Assembly (NCBI RefSeq): GCF_003010955.1
Contig: NZ_PGGO01000007.1
Location: forward strand, 186,001 to 250,000
Source: Phyllobacterium brassicacearum
GTDB taxonomy: Bacteria > Pseudomonadota > Alphaproteobacteria > Rhizobiales > Rhizobiaceae
Direction of reading: 5' to 3'
DNA: 64,000 nt
Shown one piece after another: positions 34,538 to 44,384 of the stretch (positions within the stretch are counted from its first letter, which is position 1; every line of letters begins with the position of its first letter). The position numbers were made by a program, and so were the translations under genes. The notes beneath the pieces are model-generated. The model was not told the DNA's origin and did not search any database. It saw only the letters and a list, made by a program, of their open reading frames with translations.

Positions 34538-35016
34538 TGATGGCGCTCCGCAATTTCGTCCGGCAAGGGCTTGGTCTCGGGTTCTGGTTAAGGCAGGAGG
34601 GGGCGGTACTGGCCGAAGCGCTGGTGGTGGTGCCCTTTGTGACGCTGTTTGCCGCCGGTTTTCTCGAATTCGGCAACATTTTCTGGGAGCGGATGCAGAT
34701 CGACGCTGGCCTGCGCGATGCGGGACGTTATTTGTCGCGCTGTCGGCCGGCGTCGGGAACCTATGAGCCGACATGCAATCAGGCGACGGCGAAGACGATC
34801 GCCTTTTACGGAACGCAAACTCCTGCAGCGGACGCTAAACCCCGTGTGCCGGGCTGGAAGGACCCTGCCGACATCACCATCGCAGCGCCAGATGCTGACG
34901 GGAACATTACTATCTCTACCGCTCACCTCTACCAGACTTCGCCTCTGTTCGGCTGGCTCGGAATCGATGCCATCACCATCAATTCCTTCCATGAAGAGAG
35001 GTACATCGGATGGTGA
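34534..35016 (+). CDS. tadE: TadE-type pseudopilin
   Basis: A 160-residue protein with the pseudopilin N-terminus: QEGAVLAEALVVVPFVTLFAAGFLEFGNIFW at about residues 21-51, in which the Glu five to six residues after Gly is the peptidase-recognised feature. TadE proteins are processed by CpaA and are needed for pilus assembly. Start ATG overlaps the upstream stop (ATGA) and its stop overlaps the following start. Confidence 0.85.
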   Translation: MMMALRNFVRQGLGLGFWLRQEGAVLAEALVVVPFVTLFAAGFLEFGNIFWERMQIDAGLRDAGRYLSRCRPASGTYEPTCNQATAKTIAFYGTQTPAADAKPRVPGWKDPADITIAAPDADGNITISTAHLYQTSPLFGWLGIDAITINSFHEERYIGW

Positions 35017-35633
35017 CCTTTCGGATATTTAAGGCGTTCTGGCAAGATACCCGTGGCGTCAGCCTCACCGAGGCGCTGGTGACCTTTCCGATCATTATGC
35101 TGGTGTTCGCCGCTTTCGTCGAGTTCGGCTATGCAATGTCGCAGTGGAACCAGACGGTCAAGGCACTGCAATATGGCGCCCGCCTGGCGGCGGTATCCGA
35201 TCCGCTGACAACGAATTTCGACACCGTTTTCCCGATCGAAGCCGCCGATCCACTCAACAACGGCAAGGCCGCGCCGAACGATGCGGCGATTTCCTCAACC
35301 TGCGGACCGGCACTTGCGAACTGCACGGCGGCATTGAACCGGATCGTCTTAGGGGGCGATGGACTCTGCGGCGTGGCAGGTGATCCGCACCCCGGCATTT
35401 GCGACCTCAACTGGCGGATTCAGCCGCAGAATCTGATGGTGACCTACCAGCGCTCGGGACTAGGCTATTGGGGCCGGCCGGACGGGCCGGTGCTGACGAT
35501 GCGGCTGGAGGTGCGCGACATCACCTTCGATCTGCCGATCCTCGGGGCACTGCTCGGGATCAACGACATCCTCATTCCAGCCCATCCGGTGACGATCACT
35601 ACGGAAGACCTCAAGACATGCTCAACCTGCTGA
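35010..35633 (+). CDS. TadF/TadE-like pseudopilin
   Basis: A 207-residue second pseudopilin. Residues about 15-45 (TRGVSLTEALVTFPIIMLVFAAFVEFGYA) carry the G|VSLTEA processing site. The C-terminal domain contains several cysteines (residues 90-135) that may form disulfides in the periplasm. It is co-translated with tadE. I cannot decide between a TadE paralogue and TadF by eye. Confidence 0.82.
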   Translation: MVTFRIFKAFWQDTRGVSLTEALVTFPIIMLVFAAFVEFGYAMSQWNQTVKALQYGARLAAVSDPLTTNFDTVFPIEAADPLNNGKAAPNDAAISSTCGPALANCTAALNRIVLGGDGLCGVAGDPHPGICDLNWRIQPQNLMVTYQRSGLGYWGRPDGPVLTMRLEVRDITFDLPILGALLGINDILIPAHPVTITTEDLKTCSTC

Positions 35634-35661
35634 CTCCTTAAATATTGCGTAGGAACGTGAA

Positions 35662-36804
35662 ATGACAGCTCACATGAACATTGCCTCATCCACCAAGATA
35701 TTGGTCCTGTCCGACGATGCTGCGGCCGCAAGCCTCATGCTTGATGTGTTCGGTGCGCTGTCGCGTTACGATGTGCGCCATGTGGCACTGAAGGCGCTTG
35801 GCGATAAAGGTCGGTTCGATCCGACGCAGTTCGACCTGATCGTTCTCGACGTCGACGACGGCCAATCGCTGCACCGTCCGGAACTGTTCGCGTTCCGCAC
35901 CAGCCATCGGGACATTCCGCTCATTGTCGTTTCCGAAGATCTGCCGGACGACATGCTGCGGCTGCTCTTCCGGCTGAACGGCAACGACTGGCTGAAGAAG
36001 CCGCTCGAGCGCCGCGCGTTGATCGACATGATCTCGACCCATGCGCCCGGCACCGGGGCCAGCGACAGCCGGGTGCATGCCGTGGTTTCGGCCGTCGGCG
36101 GTGCGGGCGCCAGCGTGATCGCTTCGTCGCTCGCGCATGTGCTTGCCCAGCCGACCAAGAATTCCGCGCCGCGGGTCGATCTGTTCGACATGGATTTTTC
36201 TTCGGGGTCGCTCGGTTATTACCTCAACCTTGTCAACGACTACGACCTGAAGCCGGTCATCGCCAATCCTTCGCGAGTCGATCTGGAATTCATCGATCTG
36301 GTCCGCAAGCGTCATTCGGGCGGCTTTTCGCTGCTGTCCTTCAAGCAGCCGTCCGTCCTTCTGACGCCAAGGGGCGCCGAACTCGTGCTGCGCATGCTGG
36401 ACGTAGCCGCCTTCGAGAGCGATCACACCGTCATCGACATTCCCTATTACGATACGCCGTGGAAGTACGATGTGCTCAGTTCGGTCAACAGCATCTGCAT
36501 CGTGACCGAAATGACGATCCCCGCGCTTTCCCAAGCCAAGGACCTATTTGCCAATCTGGTGCGGTTGCGCGGCAATTCGGATCAGATATTCATCGTCATA
36601 AACAAATACCGAAAAAAGCTTTTCGGCCCCGGCGTCCGCCGGCAGCAAACGGAGAAGATATTCAAGGATATCCCCACTCACGTCATCACGGATGATTGGG
36701 ATACCCTAAGCGAGGCGGTCAACCGCGGCGTGCTGCCGGTGGAAGTGAATTCCCGAGCGCGCTTTTGCAGCGCGGTCGCCAAGCTCGGAGCACTGGTGCG
36801 ATGA
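35662..36804 (+). CDS. cpaE: CpaE/TadZ pilus-localisation ATPase-like protein
   Basis: A 380-residue MinD/ParA-like protein with an N-terminal receiver-like domain (residues 10-125, LIVLDVDD) and a C-terminal P-loop-like domain. The expected Walker A is degenerate: SAVGGAGASVIASSLA, with no signature lysine, as is common in CpaE. These proteins place the pilus machine at a pole or site on the membrane. The stop overlaps the start of the L,D-transpeptidase gene. Confidence 0.88.
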   Translation: MTAHMNIASSTKILVLSDDAAAASLMLDVFGALSRYDVRHVALKALGDKGRFDPTQFDLIVLDVDDGQSLHRPELFAFRTSHRDIPLIVVSEDLPDDMLRLLFRLNGNDWLKKPLERRALIDMISTHAPGTGASDSRVHAVVSAVGGAGASVIASSLAHVLAQPTKNSAPRVDLFDMDFSSGSLGYYLNLVNDYDLKPVIANPSRVDLEFIDLVRKRHSGGFSLLSFKQPSVLLTPRGAELVLRMLDVAAFESDHTVIDIPYYDTPWKYDVLSSVNSICIVTEMTIPALSQAKDLFANLVRLRGNSDQIFIVINKYRKKLFGPGVRRQQTEKIFKDIPTHVITDDWDTLSEAVNRGVLPVEVNSRARFCSAVAKLGALVR

Positions 36805-37373
36805 AGGCGATCGACCGTGGGCGCATAAGGGCCTGCACCGCCACTCTTGGCCTTGCGGTTTTCGCGATAGCGGCCGCTGTCGGGGATGCCGCTGCAGGCG
36901 GGCTTGTGCCGCGAAGCCTCGGACCGAGGACAAGCGCCATGGTGACCATCGAGCAAAGCTACGCGGCAGGGACTATCGTCATTGTCAGCGGGAACCAGAC
37001 GCTCGACCTCGTCGTCTCCGGAAAACGCGCGATCCGTTATAAGATCGGTGTCGGTCGCGACGGATTTCGCTGGAGCGGCATCGTGAAGGTCGGGCGCAAG
37101 TCAAAGTGGCCTGACTGGCGGCCACCGGCCGAGATGAAGGCGCGCTCGCCGCAACTTCCGGACCTGGTACCTCCCGGGCCCCTTAATCCCTTGGGCGCTC
37201 GCGGGATCTATCTCTACAGGGGCAACACCGACACGCTCTACCGCATTCATGGAACGAACGAGCAGTCGACGGTCGGCGGTTTCGCGTCGTCGGGCTGCTT
37301 CCGCATGAGCAACGCCGATGTCATCGATCTCTATGAGCGGGTGAAGGTCGGCTCCGCGGTCATTGTAAAATAG
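36801..37373 (+). CDS. L,D-transpeptidase (YkuD domain) inside the Tad operon
   Basis: A 190-residue exported protein: a signal peptide (residues 1-32, A/V-rich, ending AAAG) and a YkuD domain with the active-site HGTN (H150) and SSGCFRMSN (Cys166). Such enzymes cross-link peptidoglycan or attach proteins to it. Its ATG overlaps the cpaE stop by 4 bases and cpaF follows 15 bases later, so it is an integral member of the pilus operon. Local cell-wall remodelling around the pilus channel is a reasonable inference. Confidence 0.87.
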   Translation: MKAIDRGRIRACTATLGLAVFAIAAAVGDAAAGGLVPRSLGPRTSAMVTIEQSYAAGTIVIVSGNQTLDLVVSGKRAIRYKIGVGRDGFRWSGIVKVGRKSKWPDWRPPAEMKARSPQLPDLVPPGPLNPLGARGIYLYRGNTDTLYRIHGTNEQSTVGGFASSGCFRMSNADVIDLYERVKVGSAVIVK

Positions 37374-37388
37374 TCGAGGGTGAAAGGC

Positions 37389-38843
37389 ATGGCGTACGGA
37401 ATCATGGGGCGTTTCTACAAGCAGCAGGAACCGGAAAGCCGGGAGCGTCTGGAGGCGACCGAACTGTCTCTGGCCGACGCGGTTCCGCACGTGCCAGCCC
37501 GGCAACCGGCGTCCGGCGAAGCGCCGGTGAGTGGCAAAGAAGCTTCGCTCGGGCCGGACATGGTGTCCGAGCGGGTCAATCTGCATCGCTACCTGCTCGA
37601 TCGTATCAACCTGGGCATGCTCGACACGCTCGACAACGAGGAGATTGCGACTGAGATAAGGCCGCTGGTCAAGGAATATATCCGGCGTAACAACTTTCCG
37701 CTCAATGCCAAGGAAATCAATGATCTGATCCGCGATATCACCGACGAGATGCTCGGGCTGGGACCGATCGAGCCGCTACTGGCCGACGACACGATTGCCG
37801 ATATTCTCATCAACGGCCACAACAGCGTCTATGTGGAGCGGGGCGGCAAGCTCGAAAGCACCGCCGTGCGTTTCAAGGACGAGGACCATCTGTTGCGGGT
37901 GATCAACAAGATCGTCTCGGCCGTCGGCCGCCGCGTTGACGAATCGACCCCGATGGTCGATGCCCGCCTCAAGGATGGCTCACGTGTGAACGTCGCCATT
38001 CGGCCGATCTCGGTCGACGGGCCGCTCGTTTCCATCAGAAAATTTACCCGCAAGCCGCTGACGATGGAGCGCCTCGTGGAATATGGCGCCATGGCTAATG
38101 CGATGCGCATCCTTCTTAGCGCCGCGGTCAGGGGCAAGGTGTCCATGGTCATTTCGGGCGGCACGGGTTCAGGCAAGACCACCTTGCTCAACGCGCTCTC
38201 GTCGCAAATTTCTCCGAAGGAGCGTCTGATCACAATCGAGGACGCGGCCGAACTCCAGTTGCAGCAGCCGCATGTCGGCCGGCTGGAAACTCGGCCGCCG
38301 ACGCTCGACGGGCGCAACGAAATTCGTCAGCGCGAACTTTTGAAAAACGCGCTGCGTATGCGTCCGGACCGCATCATCGTTGGCGAAGTGCGCGGCGACG
38401 AGGCTTTCGACATGCTGCAAGCGATGAATACCGGTCACGAGGGGTCGATGACGACCATTCACGCCAACACGCCCCGCGACGCCGTCGGCCGGCTCGAACA
38501 GATGGTCGGCATGGCCGGGATGCCGATGTCACAGCTGAGCATTCGCTCGCAGATCTCGTCCGCCATCACGATTATCGTGCAGGTTCAACGCTTGAGCGAC
38601 GGCACCCGCAAGATCGTCTCGATTTCCGAGATCACCGGCATGGAGGGTGAAGTCGTGCAGATGCAGGAGATCATGAAATTCAAGAAGACCGGCACCGATG
38701 ACGACGGGCGGATCCGCGGAGAATTTCGCGCCACGGGCATCCGGCCGCGCTTCATCGAGGAATTTGCCGAACTCGGGATTGAGATTCCTGCGATGATCTT
38801 CGATCCCGGTAAACCGCTGCAAACGGGACCTGTTGAACCATGA
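37389..38843 (+). CDS. cpaF: Tad secretion ATPase CpaF (TadA)
   Basis: A 484-residue hexameric ATPase that powers pilus extension and retraction. An N-terminal domain (residues 55-240) is followed by Walker [10 protein letters not shown] (257-265), the Asp box [13 protein letters not shown], and a Walker B region [18 protein letters not shown] with the histidine box [14 protein letters not shown]. The ATG at 37389 has GAGG nine bases upstream; GTG at 37380 is an alternative. Its last 4 bases overlap tadB. Confidence 0.95.
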   Translation: MAYGIMGRFYKQQEPESRERLEATELSLADAVPHVPARQPASGEAPVSGKEASLGPDMVSERVNLHRYLLDRINLGMLDTLDNEEIATEIRPLVKEYIRRNNFPLNAKEINDLIRDITDEMLGLGPIEPLLADDTIADILINGHNSVYVERGGKLESTAVRFKDEDHLLRVINKIVSAVGRRVDESTPMVDARLKDGSRVNVAIRPISVDGPLVSIRKFTRKPLTMERLVEYGAMANAMRILLSAAVRGKVSMVISGGTGSGKTTLLNALSSQISPKERLITIEDAAELQLQQPHVGRLETRPPTLDGRNEIRQRELLKNALRMRPDRIIVGEVRGDEAFDMLQAMNTGHEGSMTTIHANTPRDAVGRLEQMVGMAGMPMSQLSIRSQISSAITIIVQVQRLSDGTRKIVSISEITGMEGEVVQMQEIMKFKKTGTDDDGRIRGEFRATGIRPRFIEEFAELGIEIPAMIFDPGKPLQTGPVEP

Positions 38844-39793
38844 CCCTGATCCTGCTTTACGCGGCCGTCTTTGTCGCCGCCCTTGTTGCCGTCGAAGCGA
38901 TAGTGCGCGGCTATTTCAGGACATCCGAGCGTCACCGCGCTGTAAACCATCGGCTGAGCCTGCTCAATGTCAGCAACGATCATCGTAAGACCTACCACGA
39001 CATGCTGAAGGAGCGCGGCGCCGACGGCAGCTGGCGGCAAATCCCCCTGGTGCAGCGACTGCGGCAGTTCTACGTCCAGTCCGGCATCAAGTTCGATGCC
39101 AGGCGATTTGCGCTCTTTGCGATCGCCGGCGCACCTTTGCTATGGCTGGTCGTTCAGTTTCTTGTGCCGAACAATCTGGTCAGGGCACCGGTCTTTCTCC
39201 TGATCTGCCTCCTTATCCCTGCGCTTGTCGTCTGGCGCACCCGGGCGCGCCGCATGCGAAAATTCGCACTGAAGCTTCCCGAAGCACTCGATGTCGCCAA
39301 CCGCAGCCTGGCTGCCGGCCACCCGCTGCCTGCGGCGATTACTCTGGTGGCGCGCGAGATGCCTGATCCGATCGGCAGCGAGTTCGGCCTCCTCTCGGAC
39401 GAACTCACCTATGGCGTGGCGCTCGACGACGCCCTCATAAACCTGACCGACCGGGTCGGCGTCGAGGATCTGAACCTGCTCGCAATATCGCTGAGCGTAC
39501 AGGCCGGGACCGGCGGGAATCTCGTCGAAATCCTGCAGAATCTATCGAAGACACTGCGCAACCGGACGATGCTGAAGGCAAAGGTCAAGGCAATCTCCTC
39601 GGAAGGGCGCATCACGGCGATCTTCATGTCGATCTACCCGTTTCTGCTCTACGGGATGATCAAGGCGCTGTCGCCGACCTACTTCAATTCCGTCTGGGAC
39701 AGCGGCTACGGAACCATCGTTGTAAGCGCGCTGCTGGCCCTCATGGCGGTCGGGAATGTCATTCTCTATAAGCTGGTCAACTTCGAGTACTGA
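38840..39793 (+). CDS. tadB: Tad inner-membrane platform protein TadB
   Basis: A 317-residue membrane protein with helices near residues 3-22, 93-130 and at the C-terminus, and a type II secretion F domain between them (LPEALDVANRSLAAGHPLPAAI, LSVQAGTGGNLVEILQNLSKTLRNR). It forms the membrane platform with TadC on which CpaF acts. Translationally coupled to cpaF. Confidence 0.93.
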   Translation: MTLILLYAAVFVAALVAVEAIVRGYFRTSERHRAVNHRLSLLNVSNDHRKTYHDMLKERGADGSWRQIPLVQRLRQFYVQSGIKFDARRFALFAIAGAPLLWLVVQFLVPNNLVRAPVFLLICLLIPALVVWRTRARRMRKFALKLPEALDVANRSLAAGHPLPAAITLVAREMPDPIGSEFGLLSDELTYGVALDDALINLTDRVGVEDLNLLAISLSVQAGTGGNLVEILQNLSKTLRNRTMLKAKVKAISSEGRITAIFMSIYPFLLYGMIKALSPTYFNSVWDSGYGTIVVSALLALMAVGNVILYKLVNFEY

Positions 39794-39800
39794 GGCAGTC

Positions 39801-40745
39801 ATGTCGAGTGAATATGGAATTTACTTCATCGTCTTCTTTTCAGTGCTGATATTTGCTGCAGCGGCATCGGAATTCGTTTTTCGGCGGCGCGAGGTCGGGG
39901 TGCGATTGTCGGAAGCCACGGCGGCGGCAGGCGAGGAATTCCACCTTGGCGATACGACGATTGCCGATCTCGGCGAGGCGGAAAACCGCCTGATCCGTCG
40001 CTATTTCGAGATTACCCGGCGTGATACGAATGCGAACTCCACCCAGAACCGGCTGATCCGCGCGGGATATTTCGATGCCAGCGCAGTGACCATCTTCCAG
40101 GTGGTTCGCGCGCTGATCTGTATCGGCGTGTTTGTCGCGGCGGTCTGGGCATTCAATCGCTTCGTGCCCGAGATGTCGCGGATAGCTACCTTGATCTTCG
40201 CCATGTTTGCCGCCGGCGTGACCTTTATTCTGGTCAACATCTATATCGACCGGCGCGGCGGCGCCAAGGAGCGGGAATATCGCCGGCTCTTTCCCGACTT
40301 CATGGACATGCTGATCGTCTGCCTCGATGCGGGGATGAGCATCGAGGCGGCGGCCGACCGCGTTGCCCGGGAATTCGTCGACAAGCAGCAAGACTTCGGC
40401 CTGCATCTCTCGATCATGATGCTGGAAGTGCGCGGCGGGCGCCGCCTGCGCGATGCATTGGCCAATCTTGCGACACGATTGCGTATAGATGAGGCGCGGG
40501 CGCTTTCGGTACTGTTCCGCCAATCGGAGGAACTCGGAACGAGCGTTACGCAGACGCTGCGGGTCTACAGCAACGAAATGCGCGATCTTCGCATCGTGCG
40601 GGCCGAGGAAAAGGCCAACGCCCTGCCGATCAAAATGCTGTTGCCGCTCGGAGCCTTCCTGTTTCCAGTGAGCCTTATCATCGTGCTCGTGCCCATTGTC
40701 ATCCGTGTCGCCAGTATTCTCGGCGGCCTGAAACCTGGCGGTTGA
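39801..40745 (+). CDS. tadC: Tad inner-membrane platform protein TadC
   Basis: A 314-residue membrane protein with helices at residues 5-25, about 97-145 and 285-308 and a type II secretion F domain (FPDFMDMLIVCLDAGMSIEAAADRV, FRQSEELGTSVTQTLRVYSNEMRDLR). Start ATG at 39801, 7 bp after tadB. Confidence 0.93.
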   Translation: MSSEYGIYFIVFFSVLIFAAAASEFVFRRREVGVRLSEATAAAGEEFHLGDTTIADLGEAENRLIRRYFEITRRDTNANSTQNRLIRAGYFDASAVTIFQVVRALICIGVFVAAVWAFNRFVPEMSRIATLIFAMFAAGVTFILVNIYIDRRGGAKEREYRRLFPDFMDMLIVCLDAGMSIEAAADRVAREFVDKQQDFGLHLSIMMLEVRGGRRLRDALANLATRLRIDEARALSVLFRQSEELGTSVTQTLRVYSNEMRDLRIVRAEEKANALPIKMLLPLGAFLFPVSLIIVLVPIVIRVASILGGLKPGG

Positions 40746-40761
40746 GCCAAGCGAGGTCCGT

Positions 40762-42066
40762 ATGCCGTATTCGCCCGAACAGAATCGTCAAGATGTCGTA
40801 ATACCCCTCGATCCACGGATGCCGATGGCACCGGCAAGCGTAGAGGAGACTGGCCTGGAATTGTCGTTCCTGCTTCGGCTGGCGGCAAAATGTGCGGCCC
40901 AGCAGGATACAGTCACGGCATCTCACTTGGCTGACCGCATGAAATTGCCGAAAGTACTGGCCCATATCCTGATCAAGGAACTCGTGAAACTCGCATTCCT
41001 GGAGGCGCGGGGCCTGGCTGGCGAGGATGTGAGATCCGACATTCGCTATGCGCTTTCGACGAATGGCTTCGAATATGCCCACGCGGCGTCACGTCAATCC
41101 CAGTATGTGGGGTCGGCGCCGGTATCGCTGGACTCTTTCTGCCGACAAGTGGGTTTGCAGTCCATCCATGGCGAGCGCGTGACCCCAGAGCGGCTGATCG
41201 AGAGCCTTGAAGGGCTGGTAATTTCAGATTCGTTGGTCGAAAAGCTCGGTCCGGCCATGAACTCCGGTCGCTCCATCCTGCTATACGGACCGCCCGGAAA
41301 CGGAAAGACGAGCATCGCCGAGCGGACGTCGCAACTGTTTCGCCAAACGATCTGGGTGCCCTATGCCATCGAGGTCGGCGGCCATGTCATCAGTTTCTTT
41401 GACGAAGCTGTGCATCAACCCGTAGCCGGGCCTGAAGCAAAGCCCTATCCGAAGGCCGATCAGCGATGGATCGAATGCCGTCGTCCGGTGGTCAAGACCG
41501 GTGGGGAATTAACCCTCGATCTGCTCGATCTCATCTTCAACGAAGGGCCAAATGTCTATGAAGCGCCGGTGCATCTGAAGGCATCCGGCGGCGTTTTCAT
41601 CATCGACGACTTCGGGCGCCAGCAGGTGGCGCCGCAATCGCTTATCAACCGCTGGATCGTGCCGCTCGAGCGCGGATATGACTTCCTGACGCTGCACACT
41701 GGCAAGAAGTTCAAGGTTCCATTCGACGAGCTGGTCGTCTTCTCGACGAATATCGCCCCGAAGGATCTTTCCGACGAGGCGGGTCTGAGACGCCTGAAGT
41801 ACAAGATCTTTGTGAATAATCCGTCGCGCGACGAATACATCCAAATTTTCAAGTCGTATGCCAGAGATACCGCGATAGATGTCAATGATTTTGATTTGAA
41901 CCTCTTCTACGATCGCAAGTACCATGGCAACATGCTGGCGTCCTGCTATCATCCAAAGTATCTTATCGACTTCGTCGGGTCTTACTGCGAATTCAATGGA
42001 ATGCCTAAGGTCGCGTCGCTGGACATGCTAGAACGGGCCTGGGAAGGGGTGTTCACTCTGGAATAA
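40762..42066 (+). CDS. AAA-family ATPase at the end of the Tad operon
   Basis: A 434-residue cytosolic protein. Residues 30-110 look like a winged-helix or adaptor region (VTASHLADRMKLPKVLAHILIKELVKLAFL). Then come Walker A YGPPGNGKTS (175-184), Walker B VFIIDDFG (278-285) and a sensor-1-like VVFSTNIAP. It starts 16 bp after tadC on the same strand. It is not one of the standard Tad components (CpaA-F, TadB-G). It might regulate pilus expression or remodel the machine. Function is unknown. Confidence 0.8.
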   Translation: MPYSPEQNRQDVVIPLDPRMPMAPASVEETGLELSFLLRLAAKCAAQQDTVTASHLADRMKLPKVLAHILIKELVKLAFLEARGLAGEDVRSDIRYALSTNGFEYAHAASRQSQYVGSAPVSLDSFCRQVGLQSIHGERVTPERLIESLEGLVISDSLVEKLGPAMNSGRSILLYGPPGNGKTSIAERTSQLFRQTIWVPYAIEVGGHVISFFDEAVHQPVAGPEAKPYPKADQRWIECRRPVVKTGGELTLDLLDLIFNEGPNVYEAPVHLKASGGVFIIDDFGRQQVAPQSLINRWIVPLERGYDFLTLHTGKKFKVPFDELVVFSTNIAPKDLSDEAGLRRLKYKIFVNNPSRDEYIQIFKSYARDTAIDVNDFDLNLFYDRKYHGNMLASCYHPKYLIDFVGSYCEFNGMPKVASLDMLERAWEGVFTLE

Positions 42067-42150
42067 ATTAACCGGCTTCGAAGTGATTATGGTGCGTTAT
42101 TAAGGAATACGTGAAACAATAATGTGATGACGTGCGGTGGAGTAAAGCGA

Positions 42151-42729
42151 ATGACCAGTATCCCGATTCTCTACGCCGAAGCGGACGGCGCCAAACAGCG
42201 CAGTATGCGACCGACTGGAGAGCAGAGGCACTCAAGAAATGCCCCGTTCATCGCAATGGTCGTGATGCTTCTGCCGGTCAACGCAGGCATTCTGATCTAT
42301 GCTGCCAAAAACGCAGCGGATGTGCGCGAGAGCCGCGAGACGATTGTCGCGCTCAAGAGGTCGATCGATGGCCTGAAAGCGCAGATAGACAAGCAGGGGC
42401 GCAATTTTGCCGGAAATGCAAAGGCTGATGAAGTGGCAGTCATCCGACAGCAGACGGAAAGCCTGCAGAAGACGATTTTCACGATAAATGAACGGATGCG
42501 CTCTAGTTCGTTTGCTTCGCGCGCTGGCGGAGCTTTGGTGCTGAGTGCGCCTGGCAAGGAACCGACACAATATTTCGCACCATCGCCCGCCGCCCCGCAA
42601 GCAGGAAAGCAGCCTCCGGATGAAAGTTTAGCGTCCATCGATGCCAAGGGCGTCGCGGTCGACGACCTGCCGCGCTACGAACGAACGGTCTCACCGGAAG
42701 GGAAGCTTATTCTTCGGAAGGTGCAGTAA
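42151..42729 (+). CDS. Hypothetical membrane-anchored coiled-coil protein
   Basis: A 192-residue protein of unrecognised family. It has a polar N-terminus, one membrane helix (residues 32-50), a probable coiled coil (about 55-115, with heptad-like ALKRSIDGLKAQIDKQ) and a proline/alanine-rich tail. GGAG at 42139-42142 supports ATG 42151. It follows the AAA ATPase gene by 84 bp on the same strand, so it may be the last Tad-associated gene, as a periplasmic tether. Confidence 0.6.
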   Translation: MTSIPILYAEADGAKQRSMRPTGEQRHSRNAPFIAMVVMLLPVNAGILIYAAKNAADVRESRETIVALKRSIDGLKAQIDKQGRNFAGNAKADEVAVIRQQTESLQKTIFTINERMRSSSFASRAGGALVLSAPGKEPTQYFAPSPAAPQAGKQPPDESLASIDAKGVAVDDLPRYERTVSPEGKLILRKVQ

Positions 42730-42834
42730 ACCGCGACTTCACCGAAATTTCCAACACAAAGCGCCCGGCGACGCTGATCGTCGCGGCAAGCACGCCAAGC
42801 TGTCCGTCGGACGAGCGCTCGAATCGCCGAAAGC

Positions 42835-43359
42835 CTACGTCCGTTGTGCGAAATTCACGCTGTTCTTCATCAATTCGAGGTTCCGGGCCGTCACCTCGTT
42901 TGCGGGATCGAGCTCGTAGGCCTTCACAAAGTACCCCCTGGCCTTGGGCAGGTCGCCGCGCAAGAGGTGCGAGTATCCGATGTTGTTGTAGTAGACCGGG
43001 GTGTTGCCGATCATCCTTGAGAGTTGTCGGTAGGCGCGGTCGGAGGTATCGAAGCGGCCGACCATGTCGGCAGAGGCTGCAAAGCCGAGCCATGCGGCCG
43101 GATCTTCCGGGAAGACGTTAACCGCGCGCTTGTAAATGGCGTATGATTTTCCGTAGTTCTTTTCTTGAAACTGCAGCTTGCCGGTGGTGATCAGTTCGTC
43201 GTCCTTGTAAAAGGCGACGGCTGAATCATCCTCGAGGGTCTTCGCACTATCGCCATAAGCAGCCAGATTATCCAAGCCGGATGACTGGCACCCGACCAGG
43301 ATCGCTCCACTCGCAAGCAAAAATGCAATGCACCTAATCCGAGCTCCGACCTGCAACAT
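42835..43359 (-). CDS. tadD: TadD-like TPR lipoprotein
   Basis: A 174-residue lipoprotein (lipobox ILVGC, Cys24) with at least three tetratricopeptide repeats between residues 55 and 165 (YGKSYAIYKRAVNVFPEDPAAWLG, TPVYYNNIGYSHLLRGDLPKARGYF). TadD proteins of this architecture assist pilus biogenesis. It is on the opposite strand, convergent with the Tad operon. The start is uncertain: ATG 43359 or a TTG two codons upstream that has a better-placed GGGGGA. Confidence 0.75.
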   Translation of the reverse strand: MLQVGARIRCIAFLLASGAILVGCQSSGLDNLAAYGDSAKTLEDDSAVAFYKDDELITTGKLQFQEKNYGKSYAIYKRAVNVFPEDPAAWLGFAASADMVGRFDTSDRAYRQLSRMIGNTPVYYNNIGYSHLLRGDLPKARGYFVKAYELDPANEVTARNLELMKNSVNFAQRT

Positions 43360-43639
43360 TTGCAATTTAATCCCCCGATTTTCGGGCATCCTAACCAAGC
43401 ATTCGGATGCGTTCACGGGAAATCTTCTTGAAAAGAAGCTAATAAGTCAATAATTTAGGCAAATAGTCGCAAAATAGTAACAGATGCGACGCTTGTTATC
43501 ATGCAAAATGTGGCAGAGTGTACATACGCACGATTCGAAAGACGTGCTTAGCGGATTATTCCTGTGATTCGTAGAGTCGAAATTAATCAACGTCACCAAT
43601 ACTGTCCCTATCGGGGTTGTCTGACCGTAAGGCCAAAGG

Positions 43640-44164
43640 ATGGAAAGTCATACGCGGACCGCTATATTTACGCTGATGCGACTGGGGCCGTCCCTGGCTT
43701 ACGCGACAGCGGCGGTCTTCCTCATCAGCATGCTGCTGTTGGAATACAATCCCTCAAGCGCGTCCGCCTGGTGGCTTCATATGGCAATACTTCCGATTAT
43801 GCGCGAGCCCATATACCTGCTTTTTGCGGTACCCGGCGTCGGAATTTGGAGCGCTACGGTACTTTTGATGCTTGCATCGCTTTTCGGGATTCATCTCGCA
43901 TTGCAGCCGCAACGCTACCCGCGGTCAGGATTCATCCATGCGCATGTCGCGCTGATCGCGACCGGTCTAACTATGGGACGGGCGGCAGTCGCGCAGGCCG
44001 ACCTTTCCAGCCTTTCGTTGCCGCAATTGCTGCGCGGCGACTGGTCTTTCCTGCCGCTATCCTATTCGCCGCTCGGGACGTTTCTTTTTGTCCTCATGCT
44101 GTCGGCTTGCATTTGCTGCCATCTAAGGATCATCAAACGTACATATGGGTCGGGTGAAGAATAG
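43640..44164 (+). CDS. Hypothetical multi-pass membrane protein
   Basis: A 174-residue protein with about four hydrophobic segments (residues 16-34, 57-88, 100-115 and 145-161) and a basic cytosolic tail. I recognise no family. TAAGG lies 7 bases before the ATG. A longer overlapping open frame in another phase (43564-44157) has no membrane or family features and is rejected. Confidence 0.55.
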   Translation: MESHTRTAIFTLMRLGPSLAYATAAVFLISMLLLEYNPSSASAWWLHMAILPIMREPIYLLFAVPGVGIWSATVLLMLASLFGIHLALQPQRYPRSGFIHAHVALIATGLTMGRAAVAQADLSSLSLPQLLRGDWSFLPLSYSPLGTFLFVLMLSACICCHLRIIKRTYGSGEE

Positions 44165-44384
44165 GCGGAATTCGACCACCCTCAATACCGGAATGCCCGC
44201 GCGGCTGGCCCATTCAGCGCCTCCACTTGTTCACGGATGCGCTCTGTTCCTCGCCGCTTTCCACTCGTCGCCTGACGGAGGTCGCGATTTGCTGGTCGTT
44301 CTCAACTGTGAGTTGACGCGGGCCTAGCGTACGAGATCGCGGATCGCCGTCCATCTCAAGGCCGGGTCTTCACTGCCACAAGTG
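44165..44384. other. Gap before the recombinase remnant
   Basis: About 220 bases with no gene that I can support. A short plus-strand frame (44145-44327) has no recognisable features. Taken with the recombinase remnant to 44530, the gene-free stretch is about 450 bp. Confidence 0.4.

Noticed and set aside
43564-44157. A 197-codon frame overlapping the membrane-protein gene at 43640
   Set aside because: The 43640-44164 frame has proper membrane helices and a ribosome site; the other frame has neither.
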